Assembly (NCBI GenBank): GCA_943354575.1
Contig: CALRCL010000007.1
Span: 1 to 32,575 of the forward strand
Direction: 5' to 3'
DNA: 32,575 bases
DNA from: Patescibacteria group bacterium UBA4664
GTDB taxonomy: Bacteria; Patescibacteriota; Saccharimonadia; CAILAD01; BJGX01
Shown here: positions 14,061-21,806 of the stretch, piece by piece
Layout: each line of letters starts with the position of its first letter
How positions within the stretch are numbered: position 1 is the first letter of the stretch
Program-made: the position numbers and the translations under genes
Notes under the pieces: generated by a model
Database searches by the model: none
What the model saw: the letters and a program-made list of their open reading frames with translations, nothing else
Told to the model about the DNA's origin: nothing

Positions 14061-15062
14061 ATGCGTTTACGACACTTCTTTTTCTTTTTGGCCATTGTTC
14101 TGATATCGATATTAATAATCGTCCAGTTTGGTCAATTTGGTGACTTTTTGTCTGTCATTGTTAATGTTAATATCTGGCTGCTTCTGGTGGTAGTATTTTT
14201 ACGATTTCTCTACTACCTTGCGAACACCTGTTATTTTCAGGCCTATCTAAAAAGCTTTGGCTACCACTTGGCATTTAAGCCCTTATTTAAAGATGTTGTC
14301 ACTATGAATTTTACCAATACTGTATTCCCGACCGGAGGTGTTAGTGGCATCGCCGTATTGCGCGGTCGCCTTCGAAAGCATAAGGTATCGGCACACACTA
14401 CAACTGTTGCACAAGCTTTTTGGATGGGCTTTACGGGGTTGTCATTTATTATATTGCTACTAATGAGTATGCTGATGCTATTTTTATCAAATAGAATCGA
14501 ACAAGTTAGCTTTAGGCTAATTTTGGCTGTATTGCTTTTTATGCTAGTCAGCTCACTAGTTATATTGGCTCTACTGCTCAATAGACGAGTTGCCGAGAGA
14601 GCTATTTACTTATTGACTCGACCCATAAACTTCATCTTGAGGCGCTTTGGTCGAGATTCGCTTGGCAAGCAGCAATTAAACGACTTGTCAGATAAGTTTT
14701 ATGAGACCCTGCTGGATTTTAGAAACGACTGGCGCAAGCTAGCTAGCCCCTTTTTGTGGTGCTTTACTACTTTGGTTATTGATATAGCCTCACTCTATAT
14801 GGTATTTGTAGCCTTTGGTGTCTATCCCAACCCAGGTATCGTTACAGCAGCATTTTTGGTTGCGATGGTCGTATCGTTGGCATCGGTCTTGACCTCGGGG
14901 ATTGGTGTTTTTGAAATTGGCATGGTCAGCGTCTTGGTTGGTCTGGGGCTAGCATTTGATATTAGTTTTTCGGCTGCAATCGTATATCGGATTATCGCCC
15001 TCTGGCTTTTCTTGCCAGTAGGTCTGTACTTTTATAAGCGGGCAATGTTCGATGAAAAATGA
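14061..15062 (+). CDS. Flippase-like integral membrane protein (LPG synthase TM-domain family)
   Basis: This 333-residue protein has about eight hydrophobic helices and short loops. The pattern, including TNTVFPTGGVSGIAVLRGRLRK and the late VSLASVLTSGIGVFEIGM, matches the lysylphosphatidylglycerol synthase transmembrane / UPF0104 group. These are lipid flippase-like proteins often found with glycosyltransferases. The soluble aminoacyl-transfer domain of full MprF is absent, so lipid flipping or lipid-linked export is more likely than lysyl-PG synthesis. Its end overlaps the xseA start by 11 bases. The link to exonuclease VII is probably only genome packing. Confidence 0.85.
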   Translation: MRLRHFFFFLAIVLISILIIVQFGQFGDFLSVIVNVNIWLLLVVVFLRFLYYLANTCYFQAYLKSFGYHLAFKPLFKDVVTMNFTNTVFPTGGVSGIAVLRGRLRKHKVSAHTTTVAQAFWMGFTGLSFIILLLMSMLMLFLSNRIEQVSFRLILAVLLFMLVSSLVILALLLNRRVAERAIYLLTRPINFILRRFGRDSLGKQQLNDLSDKFYETLLDFRNDWRKLASPFLWCFTTLVIDIASLYMVFVAFGVYPNPGIVTAAFLVAMVVSLASVLTSGIGVFEIGMVSVLVGLGLAFDISFSAAIVYRIIALWLFLPVGLYFYKRAMFDEK

Positions 15063-16254
15063 CGCAATTACTGTCAGTGAATTTAATGCTGTATTAAACC
15101 AGACCCTGTCATTTGCTTACCCTGAGGTAGTGGTCGAAGGAGAAGTTTCGGGTTTTAAGGTCAGCCAGGGAAAATGGGTATTTTTTGACCTTAAAGATAG
15201 CGAGAGCGTGGTCGGCTGTTTTATTACCACCTATCAACTCAAGACCGAGCTAGAAGATGGCATGCTGATACGCGTCAAGGCTGCACCCCAGCTTACTAAG
15301 TGGGGCAAATTTAGTCTGACTGTCAGAGAAGTCGAGCTAGCTGGCGAAGGCTCGGTTAAAAGAGCTTTCGATTTGCTCAAGGCTAAGTTCGAAAAAGAAG
15401 GCCTCTTTGCCCCGGATCGCAAGCGACCCCTGCCAGAATTTCCACAAAAGGTAATGCTTATTACATCCGCTCAGGCTGCAGCCTTCAACGACTTTGTGAC
15501 AATCATCAACGACCGCTGGAGCGGCATCGACATCGACCATATTCAGGTGCAGGTGCAGGGAGCCTCGGCCCCGGCTCAAATTGTAGAGGCAATCAGCTAC
15601 ACGAACAGTGTTGCCGACGAGTATGACGCGCTTGTAATTATTAGGGGCGGTGGTAGCGCCGAAGATTTACAGGCATTCAACGACGAAGCAGTCGTACGGG
15701 CCGTATTTGCATCCGATATCCCATCGATAGTCGCAATCGGGCACGAAGACGACGTCTCGCTCGCTGAGCTGGTAGCTGATGTTCGGGCAGCCACACCGAC
15801 CGATGCCGCCCGCCGCTTAGTGCCAGACAGGGCCGAAATTCAGACGCGAGTAGCTGGCCTCGCTAGTTCAATGCTTAGCTCGTTAGAGAACAATGTCAGC
15901 ATCAGCCGAGCCCAGCTCGAAGGCTTTTATCATAGTATCGAGATTCGTTTTAATAACCTCAGGTACAACCTAGCGGATGTTTTCTCGAGATCTTGCACTG
16001 CAATCGAGACCGCGGTACATAACTCCACCAGTCAACTAGACTCTAGTAAAAAGTTGCTTAGTAGCCTCGACCCGCGGGCCATCTTGTCTCGTGGCTATAG
16101 CATTACCAGAATCAACGGCAAGGTCGTCAAATCGCCTGATCAGTACAGTAGTGGCGATACGATTGTGATACAATTGCATCAAGGAAAAATCAGCCTAAAG
16201 CCACAGGGCAAAGGAGATGCCAATGACAAACAGCAAACAGCCATCAGTTTTTAA
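15052..16254 (+). CDS. xseA: Exodeoxyribonuclease VII large subunit
   Basis: XseA is the catalytic subunit of ExoVII, which degrades single-stranded DNA from either end. The 400 residues include an N-terminal OB-fold (about 1-100; SEFNAVLNQTL, KWVFFDLKDSESVVGCFIT), the catalytic core with IIRGGGSAEDLQAFNDE and IPSIVAIGHEDDVSLAELVAD, a coiled-coil region and a short C-terminal part (RGYSITRINGKVV) that seats the small subunit. It is somewhat shorter than the E. coli protein, mainly in the coiled coil. The ATG overlaps the previous gene and the 3' end overlaps xseB, so all three are likely co-translated. Confidence 0.96.
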   Translation: MKNDAITVSEFNAVLNQTLSFAYPEVVVEGEVSGFKVSQGKWVFFDLKDSESVVGCFITTYQLKTELEDGMLIRVKAAPQLTKWGKFSLTVREVELAGEGSVKRAFDLLKAKFEKEGLFAPDRKRPLPEFPQKVMLITSAQAAAFNDFVTIINDRWSGIDIDHIQVQVQGASAPAQIVEAISYTNSVADEYDALVIIRGGGSAEDLQAFNDEAVVRAVFASDIPSIVAIGHEDDVSLAELVADVRAATPTDAARRLVPDRAEIQTRVAGLASSMLSSLENNVSISRAQLEGFYHSIEIRFNNLRYNLADVFSRSCTAIETAVHNSTSQLDSSKKLLSSLDPRAILSRGYSITRINGKVVKSPDQYSSGDTIVIQLHQGKISLKPQGKGDANDKQQTAISF

Positions 16255-16429
16255 ATATTCCGAAGCCCTTAAAGAGCTCGAAGCCATCACTACCTATCTC
16301 GAGAGCAGTGATGTAGATTTGGATGAAGCCATAAAGAAATTTGACCGTGGTAGTGAGCTAGCCAGCCAAATCGAAGCACACCTTAAAAATGCCGAGAACA
16401 AAATCAAGACAATACGCTCTAAAAACTAG
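16223..16429 (+). CDS. xseB: Exodeoxyribonuclease VII small subunit
   Basis: XseB (68 residues) is the helical small subunit that binds XseA in several copies. The pattern FKYSEALKELEAITTYLESSDVDLDEAIKKFDRG is diagnostic. I choose ATG 16223 over ATG 16217: AAAGGAG (16210-16216) directly abuts the first ATG, leaving no spacer, but is six bases from the second. The gene overlaps the end of xseA by 32 bases. Confidence 0.94.
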   Translation: MTNSKQPSVFKYSEALKELEAITTYLESSDVDLDEAIKKFDRGSELASQIEAHLKNAENKIKTIRSKN

Positions 16430-16468
16430 ACAAAATCTATAAAATATATTATAGTTTAGCTATAAATT

Positions 16469-16861
16469 ATGATGCCAGACTATTTTACAGGCCTAATCAG
16501 CCAGTACTCCGGAGCCTTAAATGCCGACCAGTCAGCTCGCTATGCTAAGGCTGTTATTGAGGCATGGTATTTTACATTGTCATTTGATGATCAAAAGCAG
16601 CTCATCAATCTATTGCCAGACTATCTAAAGCCCAAGAAAAAAGTCTTTTTTATTAAAAAAAATCAGGATGTTAGCCCCAATCAGGGCGAAATATTTGTTT
16701 TTAGATTAGTCCAGGATTTATCTCGTTCTAGCAATGAAGAAGCTGAATTTATTGCCCGCGGCGTATTTAGATCACTCAAAGTTATATCATCAACCGAACA
16801 AAACTTCGCTTACTCTAGGCTTTTTACCAAGAAATTCTCAGAATTTTTTATTGGATCCTAA
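16469..16861 (+). CDS. Hypothetical helical protein, faintly DUF2267-like
   Basis: This 130-residue soluble protein has no signal or membrane segment. The stretch RYAKAVIEAWYFTLSFDDQKQLINLLPDYLK has the look of a small helical bundle with a 'LP..L' turn, reminiscent of DUF2267, but the match is weak. Two ATG codons stand in tandem at 16469 and 16472; no SD is present and AT-rich -10-like sequences (TATAGT at 16450-16455, TATAAA at 16461-16466) lie just upstream, in line with a very short leader. It is followed seven bases later by another unknown gene, so the pair may be functionally linked. Confidence 0.6.
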   Translation: MMPDYFTGLISQYSGALNADQSARYAKAVIEAWYFTLSFDDQKQLINLLPDYLKPKKKVFFIKKNQDVSPNQGEIFVFRLVQDLSRSSNEEAEFIARGVFRSLKVISSTEQNFAYSRLFTKKFSEFFIGS

Positions 16862-16868
16862 TTAGATA

Positions 16869-17696
16869 ATGATAGATTCTACTGATTCTACTATTATGCC
16901 CAGCCGAAGCAGTGAAGCAGACTTTGATGAGATACTCTTTAATCGCCCTGTTAGCAACCTTAGTCGCCGTAAAATTGGCATCCTGGCTTGTCGACATGCC
17001 AGCCTTAGGTCAATCAGTGCGACCTACTCGGTGCTTATAGCGCTAGGTCATAATGTACTGTTGGTGGCTGACATTGTTCATCAGAACAACCAGCTGCCAG
17101 CTGATGTATGGCTTACCTCTAATAACAAAAGAAACTACCAAAATAGTGATGTCGCTATTGAGGCTCTGATGGATTGTAATGTCATCATAAACTTAGTAGA
17201 GGGTGAGCTAAACTCAACGATGGAGCTCTTTACGGCCCGGCTATTTGAGAGCTACGGTGGTGTTTATGTTAGCGACTATCCAAAGATATTCAAAAACCAC
17301 AGCTACGAAGGCAAAAAAATAATCTTTAGCAGCTTACAAAAAATAGCCGATGCTAAACACATCACGACCAAGCTTACTGGAATTATTCAGGTATCCAAAT
17401 TATTGTCACAGGTGTCTGGGGAGTTATCGGCCTCAATCGTTGCTACAAATCATAACCAGCTTATTGCTCTTGAGTCTAGCTCCGCTGGTACGGCATGCAT
17501 CGTAAACGCCAAAAACAATATTTCGATAGTCGACTTTATGGCTATCTTTGTTGGCCTTCTGGCTGATAGCTCAGATACCAAAGCTGAGCTCTGGCTGAAA
17601 TACTGCCAGGCAGCCGGCTTTTTATACCGAAACCACTATAGCGAATCAAAAAATGGTGTGGCTGATTTAAAAAAATACCTTAACGAAAAGTTCTAA
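16869..17696 (+). CDS. Hypothetical protein, possible degenerate ribokinase/YjeF-like fold
   Basis: This 275-residue protein has no membrane segment. It alternates beta-type and helical stretches (KIGILACRHASLRSISATYS, VLIALGHNVLLVADIV, CNVIINLVEGE, ADAKHITTKLTGIIQVSKLL, IVATNHNQLIAL). The last part (SIVDFMAIFVGLLADSSDT) faintly recalls the C-terminal region of NAD(P)HX dehydratase/ribokinase proteins, but the GxGD signature is absent, so I do not assign that activity. Start could be ATG 16869 or the ATG 12 codons later. It follows the 16469 gene by seven bases and precedes tRNA-Leu on the opposite strand. Function unknown. Confidence 0.6.
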   Translation: MIDSTDSTIMPSRSSEADFDEILFNRPVSNLSRRKIGILACRHASLRSISATYSVLIALGHNVLLVADIVHQNNQLPADVWLTSNNKRNYQNSDVAIEALMDCNVIINLVEGELNSTMELFTARLFESYGGVYVSDYPKIFKNHSYEGKKIIFSSLQKIADAKHITTKLTGIIQVSKLLSQVSGELSASIVATNHNQLIALESSSAGTACIVNAKNNISIVDFMAIFVGLLADSSDTKAELWLKYCQAAGFLYRNHYSESKNGVADLKKYLNEKF

Positions 17697-17703
17697 TAAT
17701 TGC

Positions 17704-17790
17704 TGGTGCCAAAGGTGGGACTTGAACCCACATGCCCTTGCGAGCACACGATTTTGAGTCGTGCGTGTCTGCCAATTCCACCACTCTGGC
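17704..17790 (-). tRNA. tRNA-Leu (anticodon CAA)
   Basis: On the minus strand a complete class II tRNA is seen. The acceptor stem GCCAGAG/CTTTGGC has one G-U pair. The D arm contains TGGCAGAC, the anticodon stem CACGA/TCGTG carries loop CTCAAAA with anticodon CAA, a long variable arm follows, and the T arm has GTTCAAGTC. The CCA end is encoded. It reads UUG leucine codons. It stands alone between two plus-strand genes. Confidence 0.95.
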
Positions 17791-17827
17791 CTAAATTGTA
17801 TGGCAAATATTTATACTATACTGTAGC

Positions 17828-17840
17828 TATAATATACAAT
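17828..17840 (+). promoter_or_regulatory. -10 region of the sortase gene
   Basis: TATAAT (17828-17833) and TACAAT (17835-17840) stand in tandem. They predict a leader of roughly 26-33 bases that carries only a weak AAAAGAG before ATG 17873. A further TATAAA at 17864-17869 is too close to the ATG to act as a -10 for this start. Confidence 0.4.
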
Positions 17841-17872
17841 AGTATCAAGACAAGCAAAAGAGTTATAAAAAA

Positions 17873-19060
17873 ATGAAGCATATTAAGCCAAATCCAAACT
17901 CAGATTACCAGCCCATTCCTGCTCACCGACTTCACGAAGGCGAGGAGGTTAGCTTAGGTTTATCCGAGAATCGGTTCGAGCCCGAGCTACACGCCAAACA
18001 TGCCGCCAGTATAGACCCCACAGAAACATCGGCTACTAGAGTTTATCGTGCTGCTGAGGCTAAACAGCACCGTATCGCTGCTCACGCCAGCGGCGATCTT
18101 AATGGACACCTGCGCCAGCACAACCAGCCAAAAGTCGAGTCCCAGACCCAACCTCGTATTAATCTGCATCCAAATACCCACAAAGCTATCTCGGCCTCAG
18201 CTTCAAAGGTCTCTAAGAAGCGGGCAGCACTCAATAAAATAAGATTGATCAGATCTCATAAGCATTGGCACAATGCCAAGCTCGTATTCGGTACGGTTCT
18301 GGTGTTTGTATTGGTATTTAATTCCCAGTGGTTCATATCGCAATTGATGTATCTCTTTAATAAGCCTAGCAATAATACTGTTCAGGATGTTGCTGTAACC
18401 CAGCCCACAATTGAAACTGCTCAGGCCGAAGTCGTGGGCCCAGCTAACGAAATTATAATTCCTAAAATCGGAGTTACGGCTCCTCTGGTGTTCCCCAAAA
18501 CTAATGTCGAGACAGAAGTTTTGCAGGCTCTCAAGTCTGGAGTTGCACATTATTATGGCACAGCCTATCCGGGTGAGCCTGGCAACTCAGTGTTTTTTGG
18601 ACATTCCAGCGGCGACTGGTGGGAAGCAGGCAATTACAAGTTTATTTTTGTCATACTAGAAAAACTTTCCATCGGAGACACCTACGAAATACATTATAAT
18701 TCTCGCAAGTATATCTACCAGGTAGAAGAAACCAAGGTTGTATCTCCGACCGACCTGAGCGTATTAAACCAAACATCCTACCCAAGCTCCACTCTTATCA
18801 CCTGCACGCCTCCAGGAACAAGCTGGCAGAGATTCGTGGTACGAGCCAAACAAATTGCACCAGCCTACCAAAAGCCTGAACAACCCAAAATATCTGCCAG
18901 CCCTGCAGCCACGAGCGGCCAGGCCACACTGCCTTCTGCATCTAAGAGTATCTGGGAACAAATTACGAGTTTTCTAGGTACATTGTTTGGTGATAGCAAT
19001 AAAGATCAGCCACAGTCAAATCAGCCGATTCAAACAAAATATCTACCGGAAGTTAATTAA
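17873..19060 (+). CDS. Sortase with a long N-terminal cytoplasmic extension
   Basis: Sortases are membrane cysteine transpeptidases that cut LPXTG-type signals and join surface proteins to the wall or to each other. The 395 residues show a polar, Lys/His/Gln-rich N-terminus of about 135 residues and one membrane helix (about 137-160). The extracellular sortase barrel (about 190-328) has the catalytic triad H244 (FFGHSS), C311 (TLITCTPPGT) and R320 (SWQRFVV). A Pro/Ser-rich C-terminal tail of about 65 residues ends the protein. The TLxTC context is like class D/E enzymes; exact class is uncertain. The likely substrate in this window is the LPQTG protein at 3978-5306. The N-terminal extension is much longer than in standard sortases. 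The 3' end overlaps the convergent PEGA gene by 18 bases. Confidence 0.93.
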   Translation: MKHIKPNPNSDYQPIPAHRLHEGEEVSLGLSENRFEPELHAKHAASIDPTETSATRVYRAAEAKQHRIAAHASGDLNGHLRQHNQPKVESQTQPRINLHPNTHKAISASASKVSKKRAALNKIRLIRSHKHWHNAKLVFGTVLVFVLVFNSQWFISQLMYLFNKPSNNTVQDVAVTQPTIETAQAEVVGPANEIIIPKIGVTAPLVFPKTNVETEVLQALKSGVAHYYGTAYPGEPGNSVFFGHSSGDWWEAGNYKFIFVILEKLSIGDTYEIHYNSRKYIYQVEETKVVSPTDLSVLNQTSYPSSTLITCTPPGTSWQRFVVRAKQIAPAYQKPEQPKISASPAATSGQATLPSASKSIWEQITSFLGTLFGDSNKDQPQSNQPIQTKYLPEVN

Positions 19061-20446
19061 TCCACCCCTGGGTTCAAGACTGTAGTAGTTTATTTTTCCG
19101 GCAATCAAAAATACAACACTCTTGCTGTCGAGCAGGGTAGCAATTTTATAGTCCGACAGCAAAGTAGCATTGGGCGGAATTTTTAATAAGTTGAAGCCAT
19201 TATAGTCGATTATAAATAGGCCGTTCGGCTTTTTAAGCAACATCTGGTATTTGGTGAGCCAGTTTATCTGCCCAATGTCTGCTAGCAAAATACTATAACG
19301 GTCTGTAAATTCGATATCTATCGTCCTTAGCTTGGAGGCTTGAACAAATGATAAAAATCGTCCATTAGGGTTAAAGTTTGGAAGCGAAGTATCGAGCCCG
19401 ATCAGAGAGGAAAGATTTTTGCCATCTTTTTGTCTAAATATTGTCAAACTATTGTTGTCAGGGTTTGTGATTGCAGCAACCAAGTCGTTGCCTATTTTGC
19501 TAGAGAGAATTTTTAGTGGCTTGGTCGAGCTAGGGTATTGGTACAAAACCTTGCGGTTGTTGCCATCATAATCATAGCTCACCAAGAGCTGCGCGGTATC
19601 GGTAGGGCTAATATTTTCGATTGTCAAAATACCGTCTTTGGTCAAATCAAGGGCCGTAACGTTGGCCATTGGTAGCGAGGAAAGCTTTTTGCTATCAACA
19701 TTGACACGGCTTATTTTGCCAGCCTGCAAGTTATAAATATCTTTATTATTTCTAGGGCTAATTCGTATATAAGCTAGCGGCTGGTTAAAAAGCTTATTGA
19801 GGTCAAAGAGTTCTCCCGAGCTTGTGTTGACCCAAAAATATGCAGTGCTCGCATCGTCATAGACAGCTCGCGTCACCAGGGACCCAGCATCGTTACTAAT
19901 TTGGGTGTCGACCTGTCTAATTGGCGTCTTAATTGAGTCATTAACAGGTAGCTCGGCAACCTTGCGGAGCTCATAGTTCGACTTAACTTCGTATACCAGA
20001 CCCGGGTTGTCTATGAATGCATAAATTTTATTCTTTTCAGGGCTTGACACTATGTCCGTAAAAACCAGATTGCTTTCGATTTGTTTAGATTCGATGACCT
20101 TCGGAACTAGCAGGGCGTAATTTGCAAAAGTGACCTCGCCTGGCTTAACAAAAAAGTTAGCTTTCCAGTCGTAGTAATCTGCCAAGGAGTATTCAACGCT
20201 AATCGTACCAGTCTTGACGGACTCTAGGCGGTATGGAGTTTTTTGCGATATTAGTTTGGAATTTACTTTGATACTTGCTCCACCCGGATTAGATCCAAGT
20301 AGTGCCAGGCCAGTCGTAAAAATTTCGCCTCGGAAAATGTCTATATTGTAACCAGAAGCTAATCCAACAAGCAGGATGGTACCAATTGATACTAGGATAG
20401 TACCAATAGTTATAGTCAGCGAAGAGCGTGTTTTTTGTGATATCAT
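19043..20446 (-). CDS. Membrane-anchored PEGA-domain protein with a propeller-like region
   Basis: This 467-residue protein has one N-terminal membrane helix (about 8-32), then a PEGA-type beta domain (about 46-108; SNPGGASIKVNSKLISQKTPYR) and a long beta-rich region with repeated strand patterns (from about 115 to the end). The latter may form a beta-propeller (WVNTSSGELFDL, NPNGRFLSFVQ, LLKKPNGLFIIDYNG). PEGA domains are extracellular in most proteins and often sit on surface or cell-wall proteins. Minus-strand TATAAT at 20467-20472 predicts a 14-base leader without an SD. The gene is divergent from murA and convergent with sortase. No enzyme motif is seen; a surface-binding or sensing role is a guess. 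Confidence 0.8.
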   Translation of the reverse strand: MISQKTRSSLTITIGTILVSIGTILLVGLASGYNIDIFRGEIFTTGLALLGSNPGGASIKVNSKLISQKTPYRLESVKTGTISVEYSLADYYDWKANFFVKPGEVTFANYALLVPKVIESKQIESNLVFTDIVSSPEKNKIYAFIDNPGLVYEVKSNYELRKVAELPVNDSIKTPIRQVDTQISNDAGSLVTRAVYDDASTAYFWVNTSSGELFDLNKLFNQPLAYIRISPRNNKDIYNLQAGKISRVNVDSKKLSSLPMANVTALDLTKDGILTIENISPTDTAQLLVSYDYDGNNRKVLYQYPSSTKPLKILSSKIGNDLVAAITNPDNNSLTIFRQKDGKNLSSLIGLDTSLPNFNPNGRFLSFVQASKLRTIDIEFTDRYSILLADIGQINWLTKYQMLLKKPNGLFIIDYNGFNLLKIPPNATLLSDYKIATLLDSKSVVFLIAGKINYYSLEPRGGLINFR

Positions 20447-20465
20447 ATTGTTATAGCTTAGACTG

Positions 20466-20472
20466 TATTATA
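20466..20472. promoter_or_regulatory. Overlapping divergent -10 boxes for murA and the PEGA gene
   Basis: TATTATA reads as TATTAT (20466-20471) on the plus strand and TATAAT (20472-20467) on the minus strand. The first predicts a leader of about 41 bases for murA, the second a 14-base leader for the PEGA gene. If both are used, the polymerases would exclude each other. Confidence 0.45.
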
Positions 20473-20518
20473 AACCACAAAGCACCAGAGCTAAACACTT
20501 TAATTGAGGAATACAAAC

Positions 20519-21775
20519 TTGCAAAAATTAATTATAAATGGCCCCACTAAACTTGAAGGGGTAATAAAAACTGCTGGCAGCAAAAACCACGTCCTACCAA
20601 TGTTATCGGCTATGCTACTAACCACAGAAGATGTCACAATCCATAACATACCAGCAATCGCCGATGCCGAAGTGATGATTGAGATACTAGAGCTCTTTGG
20701 AGTTCGTGTCGAGCGTACCGGAAGCAGTGTTATTTGTAACGCCAAAGATGCCCAGCCCAAGGCCATTCCGGCAGCACTAACCCAACGGCTACGGGCCTCA
20801 CTATTGATCCTGGGCCCAGCCCTAGCACGCTTCGGTGAGGTTGAAATGGGCATGCCAGGTGGTGATATTATTGGAGCCAGGCCAATCGATGCCCACCTCA
20901 ACGGGCTCAAGAGCTTGGGAGCAAAAATCGATTCTAGTACGGATTCTATCAAGCTCACTGGCAAGCTGACAGGTGGCCGAGTAGTACTCGGTGAAATAAG
21001 TGTTACGGCTACAGAGAACCTAATCTTGGCAGCAGTTTTAACTCCAGGAGTTAGTGAAATCAGAATGGCAGCCACAGAGCCACATATCGTTGCGCTATGT
21101 GAGTTTTTAAACAGTCTCGGAGCTAAAATATCGGGTATTAGCTCACATACTCTACTGGTAGAGGGTGTTGAAAATTTGCATGGTGGTGAGGGCGAAATCA
21201 TCCCAGATTACCTGGAGAGTGGAACGCTGGCTATTGCAGCTGCCGCGTCCCGTGGAAACCTAGTAATAGAGGATTTTATTATTAATGACCACGACGGACT
21301 TTTGAATGTTTTTAATCGCATGGGGGTTAATTATAAGATTCTGAGCGAAAGAAAGCTCCAGATTTTGCCATCTAAAAAACTTCTTGCAGCCAAAATTAGA
21401 ACCGATATATACCCCGGTTTTCCAAGCGATTTGCAGGCGCCTATGGCGGTTTTATTTACTCAGGCGGAAGGCGTATCTGAGATTTTCGAGACTATGTACG
21501 AGGGGCGATTGCAGTACCTCTTTGAACTTCAAAGAATGGGCGCCCACGTTAATTTGCGTGATAGCCATATCGGCTTGGTTGAAGGGCCAACTACGCTTCA
21601 CGGCACCGACTTGGTGTCTTTCGATGTTCGAGCCGGAGCGACCATCCTGATTGCGGCAGTTATTGCCCATGGCACAACCACAATCGACAGAATCGAACAC
21701 ATCGACCGAGGTTACGAACATTTCGATGGCCGGCTAAGGGCTCTGGGAGCTAACATTTCGAGAATCAGCACTTAA
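20519..21775 (+). CDS. murA: UDP-N-acetylglucosamine 1-carboxyvinyltransferase with Asp at the Cys115 position
   Basis: MurA transfers enolpyruvate from PEP to UDP-GlcNAc, the first committed step of peptidoglycan synthesis. The protein is 418 residues from TTG 20519, which I prefer to TTG 20504 because TGAGGA (20505-20510) lies eight bases before it and MQKLIINGP is the typical MurA start. Conserved residues are present: K22/N23 (GSKNHVLP), R92 (LRAS), R121 (IGARPID) and the Asp of PGFPSDLQAP. The catalytic loop reads MPGGDIIGAR: Asp116 replaces the usual Cys (Cys115 in E. coli). This exchange is known in mycobacterial, chlamydial and Borrelia MurA and makes the enzyme insensitive to fosfomycin. 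mreB follows 31 bases later. Confidence 0.96.
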   Translation: MQKLIINGPTKLEGVIKTAGSKNHVLPMLSAMLLTTEDVTIHNIPAIADAEVMIEILELFGVRVERTGSSVICNAKDAQPKAIPAALTQRLRASLLILGPALARFGEVEMGMPGGDIIGARPIDAHLNGLKSLGAKIDSSTDSIKLTGKLTGGRVVLGEISVTATENLILAAVLTPGVSEIRMAATEPHIVALCEFLNSLGAKISGISSHTLLVEGVENLHGGEGEIIPDYLESGTLAIAAAASRGNLVIEDFIINDHDGLLNVFNRMGVNYKILSERKLQILPSKKLLAAKIRTDIYPGFPSDLQAPMAVLFTQAEGVSEIFETMYEGRLQYLFELQRMGAHVNLRDSHIGLVEGPTTLHGTDLVSFDVRAGATILIAAVIAHGTTTIDRIEHIDRGYEHFDGRLRALGANISRIST

Positions 21776-21791
21776 GCTTTGAGCCTTAACC

Positions 21792-21800
21792 TGTTAGAAT
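21792..21800 (+). promoter_or_regulatory. Extended -10 of mreB, predicted leaderless
   Basis: TGTTAGAAT ends seven bases before the A of ATG 21807, so +1 equals the start codon. There is no SD. It gives the mreB-polysaccharide operon its own promoter within the short murA-mreB gap. Confidence 0.65.
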
Positions 21801-21806
21801 ATCTGT

